Positions 44,701 to 52,504 of a DNA stretch of 52,983 nucleotides are shown here, piece by piece; the stretch's first letter is position 1; every line of letters starts with the position of its first letter. The DNA comes from Verrucomicrobiales bacterium. GTDB taxonomy: Bacteria; Verrucomicrobiota; Verrucomicrobiia; Verrucomicrobiales; SLCJ01. The notes under the pieces were generated by a model. That model had not been told where the DNA came from. It was given only the letters and a program-made list of their open reading frames with translations, and made no database searches. The translations under genes and the position numbers were made by a program. The DNA is taken from positions 1 to 52,983 of the forward strand of contig JAGXGH010000081.1 of the NCBI GenBank assembly GCA_024636835.1, read 5' to 3'.

Positions 44701-46386
44701 GGATAGGCCTGGCCCACTCACCTCCGTGCTACTGAGGTTTAAGGTCTCCAGCTCGTGCAAATCCTTGAGATGAACGAGTCCTGCGTCGGTGACGGAGAGG
44801 TTCACCATCATAAGATGCCGTAGGCTCTTGCACGCGGACAGATTCGCCATCCCAGAATCAGTGATTGTCGGTTTGTAGCGCGATCGCGTAAGACTCGCCC
44901 CGATATTCAGCCATTCGAGATTTGGCAGAATGGAAAGCCTTTTCAAGCCCTCATCGGAAATGGATGAATTGTAGAGGTTGAGCCGTTTTAGTTCAGGATG
45001 CTCTACTAGTTCATCCAGCATCTCGTCCGTCACATCTTGGCCGCTCATGTCGATTTCCACCTTATCAGCAGTCACTTCCTCTGGCTTCTCGCTCAGCTCT
45101 AAGGAAACCACTTCCTTCTGCTTCATTTCTACGGAAGAGGAGATCTGGCCGGCTGTGAACATCAGAAGCCAGACCGTCAGGCTGATCCCACCTAATGCTA
45201 GTCCGCCCCGCCCTCGGGAATCCCGCCGGCTCATCCATCCTCCGCAGACCGCAAGTATGGCCGCGATCAAAGCTACCCACAGCATGACATCAACCGTCGC
45301 GTCGGTCAGCCAATCGCCGTGTAACGGTCGCAACCAGTAGAAAAGCGTGGGAATCAGCACGCTCAAACATCCGAGGAAAAGGGTGAAAACACCGGAGATT
45401 TTGGGTTCCATTTTTGCCAATCCTCCTGGGTCTCTTTCCCTGTCCTGTGTCCCCGAACCGTCGGCGATCTGTCCCCCGCCTGGTAACGTTGGCCGATATG
45501 TCTGCGCCACAGTGCGGAACGCGGCGGCCGTCTGATAGCGTCGCTCGGGCTCCTTCTCCAAAGCCCGGAGCACCATCTCATCGATTTTCACATCGACTTC
45601 GACCTTACGAGAAGGAGCCACCAAGTCCTTGGCTGGGCGTTCTCCAGTCAGCATTTCGTAAAGCACCGCCCCCAACGCGTAGATGTCAGACCGCCTATCT
45701 ACCGCACCGCTTTCCTGCTCCGGTGCCATGTAGGGCGGCGTGCCGGATTTTTCACCCGTCGCACCGACCAGTGAGGCGATGCCGAAGTCCGCAATTTTCA
45801 CCCGCCCCTCGCGGTCCAGCAGGATGTTCTCCGGCTTGATGTCGCGGTGAACCACGCCCTTGTCGTGAGCGTACTCCAGCGCCTCACAGATCGGCGGCAC
45901 AATTGCCAGTGCCTGCTTGGGCTCCATCTTTCCCTCGCGCAGCAGGTCGCGCAGGTTCACTCCGTCGATGAACTCCATCACGATGTAGTACAGCCCGTCG
46001 GTTTCGCCGTGATCGTGAACCGTAACGATGTGTGGATGGCTCATCTTCGCCAAGGTCTTAGCCTCGTCCTCGAAATGCGCGGCAAAACGCTCATCTCGCA
46101 CACGCTCGGGTGCCAGCACCTTGATCGCCACCCAGCGGTCCAACGACTTCTGCCGGGCCTTGTAGACCACTCCCATTCCGCCAGACCCTAGGCATTCCTC
46201 TAGATCGAAGCCGGGAAACTTGTCTCCAATCTCTTCCGGGGACGGTGGTGGCGGCAGCGGTTGGCCGTCATCCATTGTGTTAAACGTCTTTGTTGCAAGA
46301 GCCTGGCCTATCAGGCAAGCCGGGCATACGGCCTTTCCCTCTGGCAAAGGCTTTCCACATTCTGGGCATGAACTTGGTTCGGTCAT
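41791..46386 (-). CDS. Receptor Ser/Thr kinase with leucine-rich repeats and ExbD-like repeats
   Basis: A 1531-residue protein. An N-terminal C-P-E-C/C-P-A-C zinc ribbon (7-24) is followed by a Ser/Thr kinase domain (57-300): G-S-G-G-M-G 67-72, Lys89, H-R-D-I-K-P-E-N 180-187, D-F-G 200-202, A-P-E 221-223. All catalytic residues are present. Membrane helices lie near 331-350, 367-384 and 397-413. Two leucine-rich-repeat blocks follow (about 440-680 and 700-960, each with D-E-M-L near the start). Two ExbD/TolR-like repeats (about 1000-1180: L-I-N-G-E-E-V, L-I-D-G-E-E-V) and a C-terminal beta-rich region complete it. It is encoded downstream of an ECF sigma gene, so it probably senses an outside signal and phosphorylates that sigma factor. 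Confidence 0.85.
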   Translation of the reverse strand: MTEPSSCPECGKPLPEGKAVCPACLIGQALATKTFNTMDDGQPLPPPPSPEEIGDKFPGFDLEECLGSGGMGVVYKARQKSLDRWVAIKVLAPERVRDERFAAHFEDEAKTLAKMSHPHIVTVHDHGETDGLYYIVMEFIDGVNLRDLLREGKMEPKQALAIVPPICEALEYAHDKGVVHRDIKPENILLDREGRVKIADFGIASLVGATGEKSGTPPYMAPEQESGAVDRRSDIYALGAVLYEMLTGERPAKDLVAPSRKVEVDVKIDEMVLRALEKEPERRYQTAAAFRTVAQTYRPTLPGGGQIADGSGTQDRERDPGGLAKMEPKISGVFTLFLGCLSVLIPTLFYWLRPLHGDWLTDATVDVMLWVALIAAILAVCGGWMSRRDSRGRGGLALGGISLTVWLLMFTAGQISSSVEMKQKEVVSLELSEKPEEVTADKVEIDMSGQDVTDEMLDELVEHPELKRLNLYNSSISDEGLKRLSILPNLEWLNIGASLTRSRYKPTITDSGMANLSACKSLRHLMMVNLSVTDAGLVHLKDLHELETLNLSSTEVSGPGLSMLPRKLRELYLDGTPLTNDGSQHVSVLTQLERLSLAGTMISDKGIRHLSFLSQLEKLHLSYTQVGDVGLSYLAGLSNLRYLDVLTTKVTPSGLDQFRKARPAVQVQPPELRLRPRRPVINNRQGKRERLTEEIVLGGQDVTDEMLAKLAEHPELKRLNLYNSTISGQALRRLSVLPNLEWLNLGAGHSPSEPKMSLTSSGLSSLAECESLRRLNMNHRSVSDEDLTFLKDLHQLELLDLSGTEVSGSGLAMLPRKLRILRLDGTPLTNEGLQNLSDLPQLERLSLHKTRITDEGLRHLLSLDQLKVLDLSGTSITDEGVRHLLSLHQLKELWLGGTQVSNVGLHLLAGLPNLIKLDVFGTKVTGVELDRFQGTRPTVVLRWPTHPGTYNREDQPETLSEESRGNGERNAQEAAQTKGEVLQIWIRRAEGKDPGELEYLINGEEVRSEQISERLQTLVAKNPPAVAEFSCEPDVELKHMAALGEQVNEAGVDVSYRVVSELKVQETAPVKGEVLRIIIRNAKGEVAGKLECLIDGEEVEHKQLGEKLKVMIAKNPPAAVEMAVETDVELQYIMPLVDQVKEAGVKVRFRNYSPDETLMKIQLQHVEPRRVVEEFQRRLVERFEVTIKEDSVIILATPKSQVGLVRQIVEKIDIPSSNEAEKTTIEVPGGQDQIVAPEPKKESADQELSPTPVHEKVEFCIIKKSGVDGFSGVIVPFPEKEISPGYSIVASNSFYGKENRMVARFLGSNGTQDLYEITTHFSGEPSRSQKVAYEGSELVVRQFENIQMLLRPEKSKVGLAESESLQVDAVSVIKNGETKIKLTSSQANLVRDYLIHIFDSSQFHQMQGGELPVKSQKQIKDDLERLKSGSFIDLRLDEPARIMVENKELKAKRMWVRIRETDGFVYDQILQQPDGDLVSLAKARGELVALFAPHVLGLLRQTTEDGVGQHNDRSESDSKSRAKSQQNTQKK

Positions 46387-46419
46387 TTCAATACTCTCTT
46401 CGACATCATGGTGGAATCG

Positions 46420-47136
46420 TTACACATTATCTTCTGTCAAAACCGAAAAAAGCACCTTCAATTCATCCTCCACCATCGAGGAGTCTGACAAACTATGGGA
46501 AATTTCATCCCTTAGGCGCTTTCTGTAACGCTTCCGCAGTCGATGCACCGCTACGCGTGCGGCACTCTCACTCATGCCGAATTGAGCGGCAATCTCGGCA
46601 TAGGCCAAGCGCTCTCTGCTCAAACTCAGATACGGCTTCCATTTAGAAAATGACTCGTTCTCTTCCTCCATGTCCTCAAGCACCTTGTCCAGTAATGCCA
46701 TCGCCCACTCGCGATCATAGAGGCGGTCGGGACTGCCATCATCTTTCATTTCCAAGGATAAACCACTCTCAGCATCCTCCCAATCCAAGGATAAATGCTG
46801 GGAGAACCCACCACGTTTCTGAGCATGGTCACGCCGCCACTCCGTGATCATGTAATGCTTCAGCGCCATGAGTAAAAAAGCCCTGAATCGCCCCCTCTTT
46901 CGATCAACCGCTTTGAGCCCATCCCCATCCAACAGATTCACGAAAAATCCTTGGACCAAATCCTCCGCATCCTCCCGACTTTTACCCGTCCGCCTCACAT
47001 AACGATATAGCGGCTTCCAATAGGTTAGAAAAATGGAGCCCAATGCCTCCTTGGCTTCAGCATCCCCCGCATGGGCAGCCTCACCAATCAAGGTCCAGCG
47101 CGTGGTCAGAAATAAGGTGGATTTAGATTCAGGCAC
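46420..47136 (-). CDS. ECF sigma factor paired with receptor kinase
   Basis: A 238-residue ECF sigma factor. Region 2 shows E-D-A-E-D-L-V-Q-G-F-F near 55-65 and M-A-L-K-H-Y near 89-94. Region 4 shows L-A-Y-A-E-I-A-A-Q-F-G-M-S-E-S-A-A-R-V-A-V-H-R-L near 175-198. It has a short C-terminal tail. It lies 33 bp upstream of the kinase gene on the same strand. Sigma-kinase pairs are known (EcfP-PknT of Vibrio parahaemolyticus), where the kinase activates the sigma factor. This pair is likely of that kind, by inference from layout. Confidence 0.88.
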   Translation of the reverse strand: MPESKSTLFLTTRWTLIGEAAHAGDAEAKEALGSIFLTYWKPLYRYVRRTGKSREDAEDLVQGFFVNLLDGDGLKAVDRKRGRFRAFLLMALKHYMITEWRRDHAQKRGGFSQHLSLDWEDAESGLSLEMKDDGSPDRLYDREWAMALLDKVLEDMEEENESFSKWKPYLSLSRERLAYAEIAAQFGMSESAARVAVHRLRKRYRKRLRDEISHSLSDSSMVEDELKVLFSVLTEDNV

Positions 47137-47407
47137 TCAAGGGTTCTTAGCAAAAATCCCCTCTGGTGTTACACACTAATTTCGGCCACTGATATGGTGG
47201 ATGTCACCGGCTAATTTGAGATGCTCATGTTGTGGCTCAATAGCCCACCACGGCCAATTGGGGTGAAATCCTATATTTCATGAGGATTTGAGTACATTGG
47301 GGGGCACTTCAAGTTGGCAGAAACTCGGCGATTTTCGCTTCTGTCGTCTGCCACCGGACCACCCACTGAGGGCGGAGGTCGCCAAACCAGAAATCTATCA
47401 AGCTATC
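47137..47407. promoter_or_regulatory. Region upstream of the sigma gene, no gene seen
   Basis: About 270 bp. It contains dyads: GAAAT/ATTTC around 47263-47280, TGGCAGA/TCTGCCA near 47314-47354 and GTGGCTC/GAGCCAC-type pairing near 47238-47258. It probably holds the promoter of the sigma-kinase unit. No coding frame was seen. Confidence 0.4.
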
Positions 47408-47465
47408 AACTGACAGTCAAACACGCAGCGGTGAGTGGTTCGTGTGCGCTGACTTCGGCTTTATT
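47408..47465 (-). repeat. attC-like site 9
   Basis: Right core near AACTGACAG (47408), then a dyad AACACGCAGCG/CGTGTGCGCTGACT with a small central loop. Left core near 47460 is weak. It bounds the sigma-kinase unit on the right. Confidence 0.5.
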
Positions 47466-47931
47466 GTTCGATGTTGTTTATGGCTTCTAAGATCTTGACG
47501 CACAGCTCCCCAGAATACTTGGCGTGCCCCACGACTGATCCGTCTTTATCCACAGTAAAAAGGCTACTGGCATACTGAGCACCGTTCAGGCCTATCACAA
47601 TCTCAGAAGCAAATATGTCCCCTCCAACTGTCGTCACCTTTTTGCTTGGCTGAAACCTGCAAACTAGAAACTTACCTGCTACAGTTGCTCTGTAATCGTT
47701 CTGAACGCCGTGTAGTGTAAATAAATTATTCTTAGCTTCCTTACCTGAGTTATGATTGGAGGTCTTCAAAAGTTGAAGGGCTTGTTCAAGAAGCTTGTTC
47801 TGGTCTAATTCGCTCAATTCAAGATTTTTGCCGTTCGAATAAAGTTCTACCGGAGTCAATTGTTCCGCAGCGTGAACCGGAAAATTACAACCGACTATGA
47901 AGAGGGCAACGGAGAGAAGGTATGTTTTCAT
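47461..47931 (-). CDS. Cassette protein 10, exported
   Basis: A 156-residue protein with an N-terminal signal peptide (M-K-T-Y-L-L-S-V-A; cleavage near V-H-A-A). A Cys at residue 15 makes a lipoprotein possible. The mature part is alpha/beta with K-F-L-V-C-R-F and A-K-Y-S-G-E-L-C-V-K-I segments. No family recognised. Confidence 0.65.
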   Translation of the reverse strand: MKTYLLSVALFIVGCNFPVHAAEQLTPVELYSNGKNLELSELDQNKLLEQALQLLKTSNHNSGKEAKNNLFTLHGVQNDYRATVAGKFLVCRFQPSKKVTTVGGDIFASEIVIGLNGAQYASSLFTVDKDGSVVGHAKYSGELCVKILEAINNIEQ

Positions 47932-48022
47932 CTGAATCGTAGTTGGAGTGAATTTGTTCTTCTGACACGGCAGACTACGCTATTCAGGAATTGCGGCTGT
48001 AAAGTGTCTGTAAATTTCTCTG

Positions 48023-48080
48023 CCAACGTGAAAGATCAGGGGCCCGTCAAGGCGTCCCTTCTGAATCGCCTTGTTGGATG
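48023..48080 (-). repeat. attC site 10
   Basis: Short site: right core CAACGTG at 48023-48029, dyad GGGGCCCGTCAAGGCGTCCC, left core GTTGGATG at 48072-48079. The gene to its right ends about 60 bp away. Confidence 0.65.
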
Positions 48081-48138
48081 CGCCTTCCTTTATTTTAAGG
48101 TAAGACCTGCCTCATCTAATATAGAAGTCCAGTCCACT

Positions 48139-48591
48139 TTAGGGGGCTTTTTTGAAGCTGATCATTCCATGAATGATCTCCTTGTATTCATATATGAGAA
48201 ACATGGCATTCGAACCTGTTTTCAAATCCAATCGAAGCTTCATGCTGCTGGAGCTGCCTTTGGCTCCATATCTAGAAACAAAACTATAACCAATAATACG
48301 ACCCTTTTCATACAGAACAGTCTCTAAACGAAAATTGGGTATCGGCAAGTAAGGGTTCCCAACTGGATGCTTACCTGACTGGAATCTCAGTTTGCCTTCT
48401 TTGTTCTTTAGTATGGAGTTAGGATCAAACTTCAAAACATCACCTTTTGAAGGTCGAATAAAGCTTAAGCTTCCAAAATCCCCGTAAACATGAGCAATTT
48501 CATAGTTAGAAGGTTCTAGATCTACGCTGTCAATATCTCGGGCTACGGATAGCTGAAAACTAATTAGTAGATAAAAGAAAATGAATTTCAT
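48139..48591 (-). CDS. Cassette protein 11, exported
   Basis: A 150-residue protein with an N-terminal signal peptide (M-K-F-I-F-F-Y-L-L; cleavage near S-V-A-R). The mature chain is polar and beta-rich with S-L-S-F-I-R-P-S-K-G-D and a C-terminal S-F-V-S-R-Y-G-A-K-G. No family recognised. Confidence 0.62.
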   Translation of the reverse strand: MKFIFFYLLISFQLSVARDIDSVDLEPSNYEIAHVYGDFGSLSFIRPSKGDVLKFDPNSILKNKEGKLRFQSGKHPVGNPYLPIPNFRLETVLYEKGRIIGYSFVSRYGAKGSSSSMKLRLDLKTGSNAMFLIYEYKEIIHGMISFKKAP

Positions 48592-48647
48592 AGAGCCATA
48601 TTAATTGGATTATTTTTACACTGTGTAAAATGCATGTAAAATTTTTA

Positions 48648-48775
48648 GCGAACGTCGAAGTGGTGGCACCCGCTACCGGGAGCGCCAGTCCGATTCAGGG
48701 TAAAGGGTTCTCATCAGAGTTCAATCTCCGACTCGCGGCGGGTAGCGGGTTGTCCACCCACGCCTTGTTCGCCGT
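48648..48775 (-). repeat. attC site 11 (long)
   Basis: Right core GAACGTC near 48650. The dyad GGCACCCGCTACCGG/GGGTAGCGGGTTGTCC spans about 48667-48756, with left core GTTCGCC at 48767-48773. It resembles site 13 at its left end. Confidence 0.75.
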
Positions 48776-48791
48776 TAATTTTTTGCCGTTG

Positions 48792-49454
48792 TCATAGCCA
48801 AAGGTTCGCTCGTCGTGAGACGATTATAGCATCGCGAATATCCTCGTCGTCCTGCATCACTCTCGGTTCCTTGGAGCCACGAAAAATCGGAAGGTCGCTT
48901 GAATCCGCGCGGAGGCCCAGCCGAAGACCGACGCCTCGCCCGCTCAGATCGATGGTCAGCTCTCGGGTCTCGATCACGATGGCATCGATCGTGCTGCCAT
49001 TGAGTTCCATGAGTGTAGGCATCGTAATTCCAAGCTCCTTCTCCATCACCTCTCGCTCTTCCTCGAAGTAGCCATCTCGACAAGGGGCTCCGTTGATCGT
49101 AAGCCACTCCGACGCGCTCCAAACAGCCACGACAATCCATCGCGCACTCCCATCGGATCTACGAACCTTGATGCCGACGAAGCCTGGGCCGCCCATGCCA
49201 TAAGATCCTAGATGGCGACACACGCTCACCACCCTTCCTCCCACGAAGGTCGCTGAATCACTGTCGCACAACCGTTGCGGCCTCCGTGAGAACCTCCAGA
49301 TGCCAAGAAGTGTGAGAAAAGGAGCGATGAAGAATGGGACGCCAGCAGGACCACGGAAATACATGAAGAGCGGTTTCCATCCTTGGGAGTGCCGCCAGAA
49401 CCAAGACGGGGCGAGCGAATACTCTTCTTCAATGCATTCGTGAATCGAGCTCAT
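48792..49454 (-). CDS. Cassette protein 12, predicted membrane protein
   Basis: A 220-residue protein with one clear hydrophobic segment (P-F-F-I-A-P-F-L-T-L-L-G, about 40-52), then a soluble domain rich in Gly and charged residues (G-G-P-G-F-V-G-I-K, W-I-V-V-A-V). I chose the ATG at 49454 because the frame to 49502 crosses attC 12. No family recognised. Confidence 0.6.
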   Translation of the reverse strand: MSSIHECIEEEYSLAPSWFWRHSQGWKPLFMYFRGPAGVPFFIAPFLTLLGIWRFSRRPQRLCDSDSATFVGGRVVSVCRHLGSYGMGGPGFVGIKVRRSDGSARWIVVAVWSASEWLTINGAPCRDGYFEEEREVMEKELGITMPTLMELNGSTIDAIVIETRELTIDLSGRGVGLRLGLRADSSDLPIFRGSKEPRVMQDDEDIRDAIIVSRRANLWL

Positions 49455-49462
49455 TATCTTGG

Positions 49463-49549
49463 CGAACGATATAGGAATGGCAGCGCCGGTGTAAACTCCC
49501 AATTTAATCAGACGGCTTCCTCGGCGTCGCCATCTCCGCCTTGTTAGCT
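49463..49549 (-). repeat. attC site 12
   Basis: Right core GAACGAT near 49464, CGCCGGTGTAAA, TTAATCAGACGGCTTCCTCG and left core GTTAGC at 49543-49548. Nearly identical to site 15 apart from the core region. The gene to the right uses TTA of the left core (complement TAA) as its stop. Confidence 0.82.
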
Positions 49550-49903
49550 TTCTTGATTTTTACCGAGGGAGCCCGATTTACCAAGTGCGAAACCTAACTT
49601 CGAGACACATAGGGCGACATAAACGCCCCAAATGGTTCCCGCTCCTACTTTGGTAACGACCGCATCTGTCCTCCAGGCAATGAAAAACAATATTCCAATG
49701 ATCAGAAGTATGACCAAGGACTCGATTAAGTTATCGCCGTTGAGCGTGAATGCTGCCGATCCAAAGCAGAACAAGGGTAGCGTCCAGAGGAGAAATTCAT
49801 CAGTCATCCCTTGGACGATCCAACCTGACAGTCCTCCAACGAGCCCCATCACGATGAGCCACCTACCATATCGCTTGGAGTTTTCTCTGGCGCGCTTGTC
49901 CAT
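49544..49903 (-). CDS. Cassette protein 13, multi-pass membrane protein
   Basis: A 119-residue protein with four hydrophobic segments: near 16-31, 38-54, 58-78 and 84-104. The N- and C-termini are basic. The stop codon is formed by the attC left core (AGC-TAA-C). No family recognised. Confidence 0.65.
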   Translation of the reverse strand: MDKRARENSKRYGRWLIVMGLVGGLSGWIVQGMTDEFLLWTLPLFCFGSAAFTLNGDNLIESLVILLIIGILFFIAWRTDAVVTKVGAGTIWGVYVALCVSKLGFALGKSGSLGKNQES

Positions 49904-49913
49904 GGTTTATCTA

Positions 49914-50037
49914 GCTAACGTCAAAGCCCACCGGATCCCTGACTGAGGGCGAGGCTACGACTCGGGGTTAAGGTTGTCATCATCATAACGGCGAAACACG
50001 GAGCGGTCAGGGATTCGGTGCGGCGCCTTGTTCGCCT
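49914..50037 (-). repeat. attC site 13 (long type)
   Basis: Right core GCTAACG at 49914-49920, CCGGATCCCTGACTGAGGG, GGTTAAGGTTGT and left core GTTCGCC near 50030-50036. Similar to sites 3, 4 and 14. Confidence 0.78.
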
Positions 50038-50342
50038 TGTTGTTCGGCCTGATTCTTTCTTCGGCATGCACTGGCAGCAGTTCCGACAATGATAGCCACA
50101 ATACACCCAAATGCCACCATGCTCCACAGCCCGGATTGCATAAGCCATAAGTCATGCGGCGAGTAGGTTGGAGTTTCATTTCCAATATCACCCTTACCAA
50201 TACCAGCAAGTAAATGAATCGCCTCAGGTATCCCATGCATACCTCTAAGCGCAATCAGCAGGAATATTAGTATGCCAGCACCCCGACATTTGAAGAAATC
50301 AATAAACGGCCTCATCGCCGGGTTTTGGAGCAAAGGGGTCAT
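50007..50342 (-). CDS. Cassette protein 14, membrane protein
   Basis: A 111-residue protein with hydrophobic segments near 22-45 and 70-90. It has a Cys/Arg-rich junction (F-K-C-R-G-A-G) and a Lys/Gln/Glu-rich tail. Its 3' end runs into attC 13, giving an A-A-P-N-P tail. No family recognised. Confidence 0.62.
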   Translation of the reverse strand: MTPLLQNPAMRPFIDFFKCRGAGILIFLLIALRGMHGIPEAIHLLAGIGKGDIGNETPTYSPHDLWLMQSGLWSMVAFGCIVAIIVGTAASACRRKNQAEQQGEQGAAPNP

Positions 50343-50353
50343 TTGTATTTCAG

Positions 50354-50477
50354 GCGAACGTCAAAGGACACCGGCCCCCTGACTGGGGGCGAGGCTTCGA
50401 CTGTGGGTTAAGAGTTGTGTGATCATGGCAGCCGAACACGAGGCTAGTCAGGGGTTCGGTGCTCCGACTTGTTATAC
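50354..50477 (-). repeat. attC site 14 (long type)
   Basis: Right core GCGAACG near 50354, CACCGGCCCCCTGACTGGGG, CACGAGGCTAGTCAGGGG and left core GTTATAC at 50470-50476. Very similar to site 4 (39328). Confidence 0.82.
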
Positions 50478-50914
50478 CTTTTGGAGTTTGATACTCCATT
50501 GGCTAAGGAATGCAGATAATCTTTAAACTCCTTTAATTCCTCAGAGAATTTCATATAATCCCACCATTCTCTATTTGGAACCGTAGATCTGAATTGTCCT
50601 TTATTCTGGACGAGATAAATGGCTGCTCCGCTATCTATCGCTTGTCTGCAGATCTCATACAGCTTAATCATGATCGCTGAAATATCGGAGTCTTCGATAA
50701 GTAGATTCGATAATTCTTTTTCTTTCCTCTTTCCGTATAGTTTGAGTCTCTCGTGTGTTTTTAAGTGTCTCTTCGTAAATGACGAAAAATCAAAAATGTT
50801 TCGGTCAATACGTTCCGAGCTAATGACAAAATATGGCTTCGATACGTTGGACATGAATTCGTAACATTCATTTGCCCGAGGGGATCGTGATACCTTTATC
50901 TCGTTCGATTCCAT
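50444..50914 (-). CDS. Cassette protein 15, unknown
   Basis: A 156-residue, basic, mostly helical protein without signal peptide or membrane segment. Notable stretches are F-V-I-S-S-E-R-I-D-R-N and C-R-Q-A-I-D-S-G-A-A-I-Y-L-V-Q. The stop lies inside attC 14. No family recognised. Confidence 0.6.
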   Translation of the reverse strand: MESNEIKVSRSPRANECYEFMSNVSKPYFVISSERIDRNIFDFSSFTKRHLKTHERLKLYGKRKEKELSNLLIEDSDISAIMIKLYEICRQAIDSGAAIYLVQNKGQFRSTVPNREWWDYMKFSEELKEFKDYLHSLANGVSNSKRYNKSEHRTPD

Positions 50915-50918
50915 TTTG

Positions 50919-51005
50919 TATAACGTTAAAGGAATGGTGCGCCGGTGTAAAGCTCCGACTTAATCAGACGGCTTCCTCGGCGTCGCCATCTCCGACTTGT
51001 TATTC
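50919..51005 (-). repeat. attC site 15
   Basis: Right core near ATAACGTT (50920-50927), GCGCCGGTGTAAAG, TTAATCAGACGGCTTCCTCG, and left core GTTATTC at 50999. Nearly identical to site 12 in the inner arms. Confidence 0.82.
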
Positions 51006-51047
51006 TTCTTGATGATTGGATTGGATTAGCTCTATATCGGAATTCGA

Positions 51048-51455
51048 CTATCTCTCTGTGATTTTGGGCTGTACTATCGTGCCATCAAGAAGGACATAAA
51101 CACGCTCGTCCCTATCAGGAATGTCGCCCTCAAATTGAATAATGTAATACCATCTGAAATCATTAATATGATCCTTCTTGCGTAGCTCGATCTCATCAAC
51201 GCTGAACTCCTTTCTCGGATTCTTGCGAGTCACCTCTGATTGACCTATTTTTATTGCTTCATCAAGCGCAAGAGGCAATTTGTCTTTTCCATCCCACTGC
51301 GGCGTGGCGAGAAATCTCTCCTCGGGTAAAAGGAACTGTAATTCGAGATTCTCTTTACCCATTATGCTCACGCTTTTTAGCTCGATCTCTTCTTCTGCAT
51401 TCGCATTAAAGATTAGAATGCTCAGTGCTATCGTCAATATTGTCGTTGTTTTCAT
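51048..51455 (-). CDS. Cassette protein 16, exported
   Basis: A 135-residue protein with a signal peptide (M-K-T-T-T-I-L-T-I-A; cleavage near A-N-A-E). An acidic start to the mature part (E-E-E-I-E-L) is followed by a domain with W-Y-Y-I-I-Q-F and D-E-R-V-Y-V-L-L-D-G. I chose the ATG at 51455 because the longer frame to 51494 overlaps attC 16 text. No family recognised. Confidence 0.66.
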   Translation of the reverse strand: MKTTTILTIALSILIFNANAEEEIELKSVSIMGKENLELQFLLPEERFLATPQWDGKDKLPLALDEAIKIGQSEVTRKNPRKEFSVDEIELRKKDHINDFRWYYIIQFEGDIPDRDERVYVLLDGTIVQPKITER

Positions 51456-51478
51456 TTTTCTTGTTTTCTTGTTTTCTT

Positions 51479-51537
51479 GTCTAACGTTTAGCATGATTGT
51501 CGGCGCTATTGCGACCTACAATCCATGCTCTTGTTTG
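51479..51537 (-). repeat. attC site 16 (short)
   Basis: Right core TCTAACG near 51480, short dyad ACGTTTAGCATG/CCATGCTCTTGT-type arms around ATTGTCGGCGCTATTGCG, left core near 51530. About 58 bp, the most compact site. Confidence 0.6.
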
Positions 51538-51800
51538 CTCCTGCAATTGTTGATCCTTTCATCACCCGGACCTGCCCAGGTGATTGTCTTGAAATCCAGA
51601 TCCAGTAGACCTTTGGACCGCAGGTCCCGCAGGACCTCTGCCGGTGGCCAGCCTGCAGGCTGATCCACAAACATGTATCCCTCTCCAATCAAACGAGTTA
51701 ATAAAGACGCCAGCTCCTCATCATTCTTGAAGCGTAAGCGACGGCGTAGTCCGTTTCGCCGAACGATGCCATCTTGTATTGATGTAACAATCTTCTTCAT
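51516..51800 (-). CDS. Cassette protein 16b, small basic protein
   Basis: A 94-residue protein with a basic N-terminus (G-L-R-R-R-L-R-F-K) and a helical stretch (E-E-L-A-S-L-L-T-R-L-I-G-E-G). No signal or membrane segment. The stop lies inside attC 16. No family recognised. Confidence 0.58.
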   Translation of the reverse strand: MKKIVTSIQDGIVRRNGLRRRLRFKNDEELASLLTRLIGEGYMFVDQPAGWPPAEVLRDLRSKGLLDLDFKTITWAGPGDERINNCRSKQEHGL

Positions 51801-51809
51801 TATCTTTGA

Positions 51810-51900
51810 GCTAAAGTCAGAAGTGTAGGCAACCGCGCCCTGGACGTCCAGAGCGCATCGAAAGACAGGCGTTGTCGCGGTTGCCCACCATCTTGTTAGC
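51810..51900 (-). repeat. attC site 17
   Basis: Right core AGCTAAAGTC (degenerate) at about 51810, GAAGTGTAGGCAACCGCG, GTCCAGAGCGC, and left core GTTAGC near 51895. Related to sites 1 and 19. Confidence 0.7.
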
Positions 51901-52399
51901 CGTGTGTTTTGATTATGGTTCGCATTGATCCGAATCCGTATCGATCAGTCGTCCCGGCTACCTTGGCAATCTGTCTCATTATCGAACGATATTCGACTCC
52001 GTTGGCTCGTGCCTGGTCCACCAGAGAGTCAATTCTGGCAATCGCATCACGTGTATCGATTGCATCATCAATGACTACGAGTAAAACGCTATCACGAAAC
52101 TCTACCTCATGATCGCTGGACACAGGCACTGACATTGCCCATGCGAAACTCTCGTTGTCGGCCAAGAGCTTTCGAATCTGACTACGTCCTTTGCTGTTTG
52201 AGGATAGAAATATCTCGATGATCTTCTGGGTCGCTTCTTCCGCAGGCTTGCGAATCCCAGCCTCGTCCAACGGATGCTGAGAACCCTCAAGAATCTTTTG
52301 CCAGTTGGGGTCGTTAATATCGACTTCCGCATTTGCAATCGGATCTAAAAGCTCGTTGAACTCCTGAATTTGTGGCTTTATTTCGTCTAATGCGCTCAA
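51896..52399 (-). CDS. Cassette protein 17, unknown, paralogue of cassette 4
   Basis: A 167-residue, helical, cytoplasmic protein. It shares A-E-V-D-I-N-D-P-N-W-Q-K, H-P-L-D-(E/K)-A-G-I-R, L-L-A-D-N-E and G-T-T-D-R-Y-G with the protein at 39438-39932. The start is a TTG at 52399; there is no in-frame ATG nearby, and the paralogue has TTG at the matching place. Function unknown. The presence of two diverged copies is discussed separately. Confidence 0.72.
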   Translation of the reverse strand: MSALDEIKPQIQEFNELLDPIANAEVDINDPNWQKILEGSQHPLDEAGIRKPAEEATQKIIEIFLSSNSKGRSQIRKLLADNESFAWAMSVPVSSDHEVEFRDSVLLVVIDDAIDTRDAIARIDSLVDQARANGVEYRSIMRQIAKVAGTTDRYGFGSMRTIIKTHG

Positions 52400-52407
52400 T
52401 TTATTCT

Positions 52408-52497
52408 GCTAACGTTTGAGTGTGGGAGCCGAGCGTAGCGAGGTTATTCCACCACGACTCGCTCCATTTCTGTATAAGGGTTAGTTTGTGCAAAGTC
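52408..52497 (-). repeat. attC site 18
   Basis: Right core GCTAACG at 52408-52414, TTTGAGTGTGGGAGCCGAGCG, then CGACTCGCTCC, with left core GTTAGTT near 52490. Confidence 0.68.
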
Positions 52498-52504
52498 TTC
52501 TTTT

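Noticed and set aside
44978..45839. Plus-strand ORFs over the kinase gene
   Set aside because: Shadows of the long, domain-rich minus-strand kinase frame.
48775..49140. Alternative 121-residue minus-strand ORF overlapping cassette 12
   Set aside because: Arg/Gly-rich translation in another frame; the longer frame 48792-49454 has a hydrophobic segment and ends next to attC as other cassettes do.
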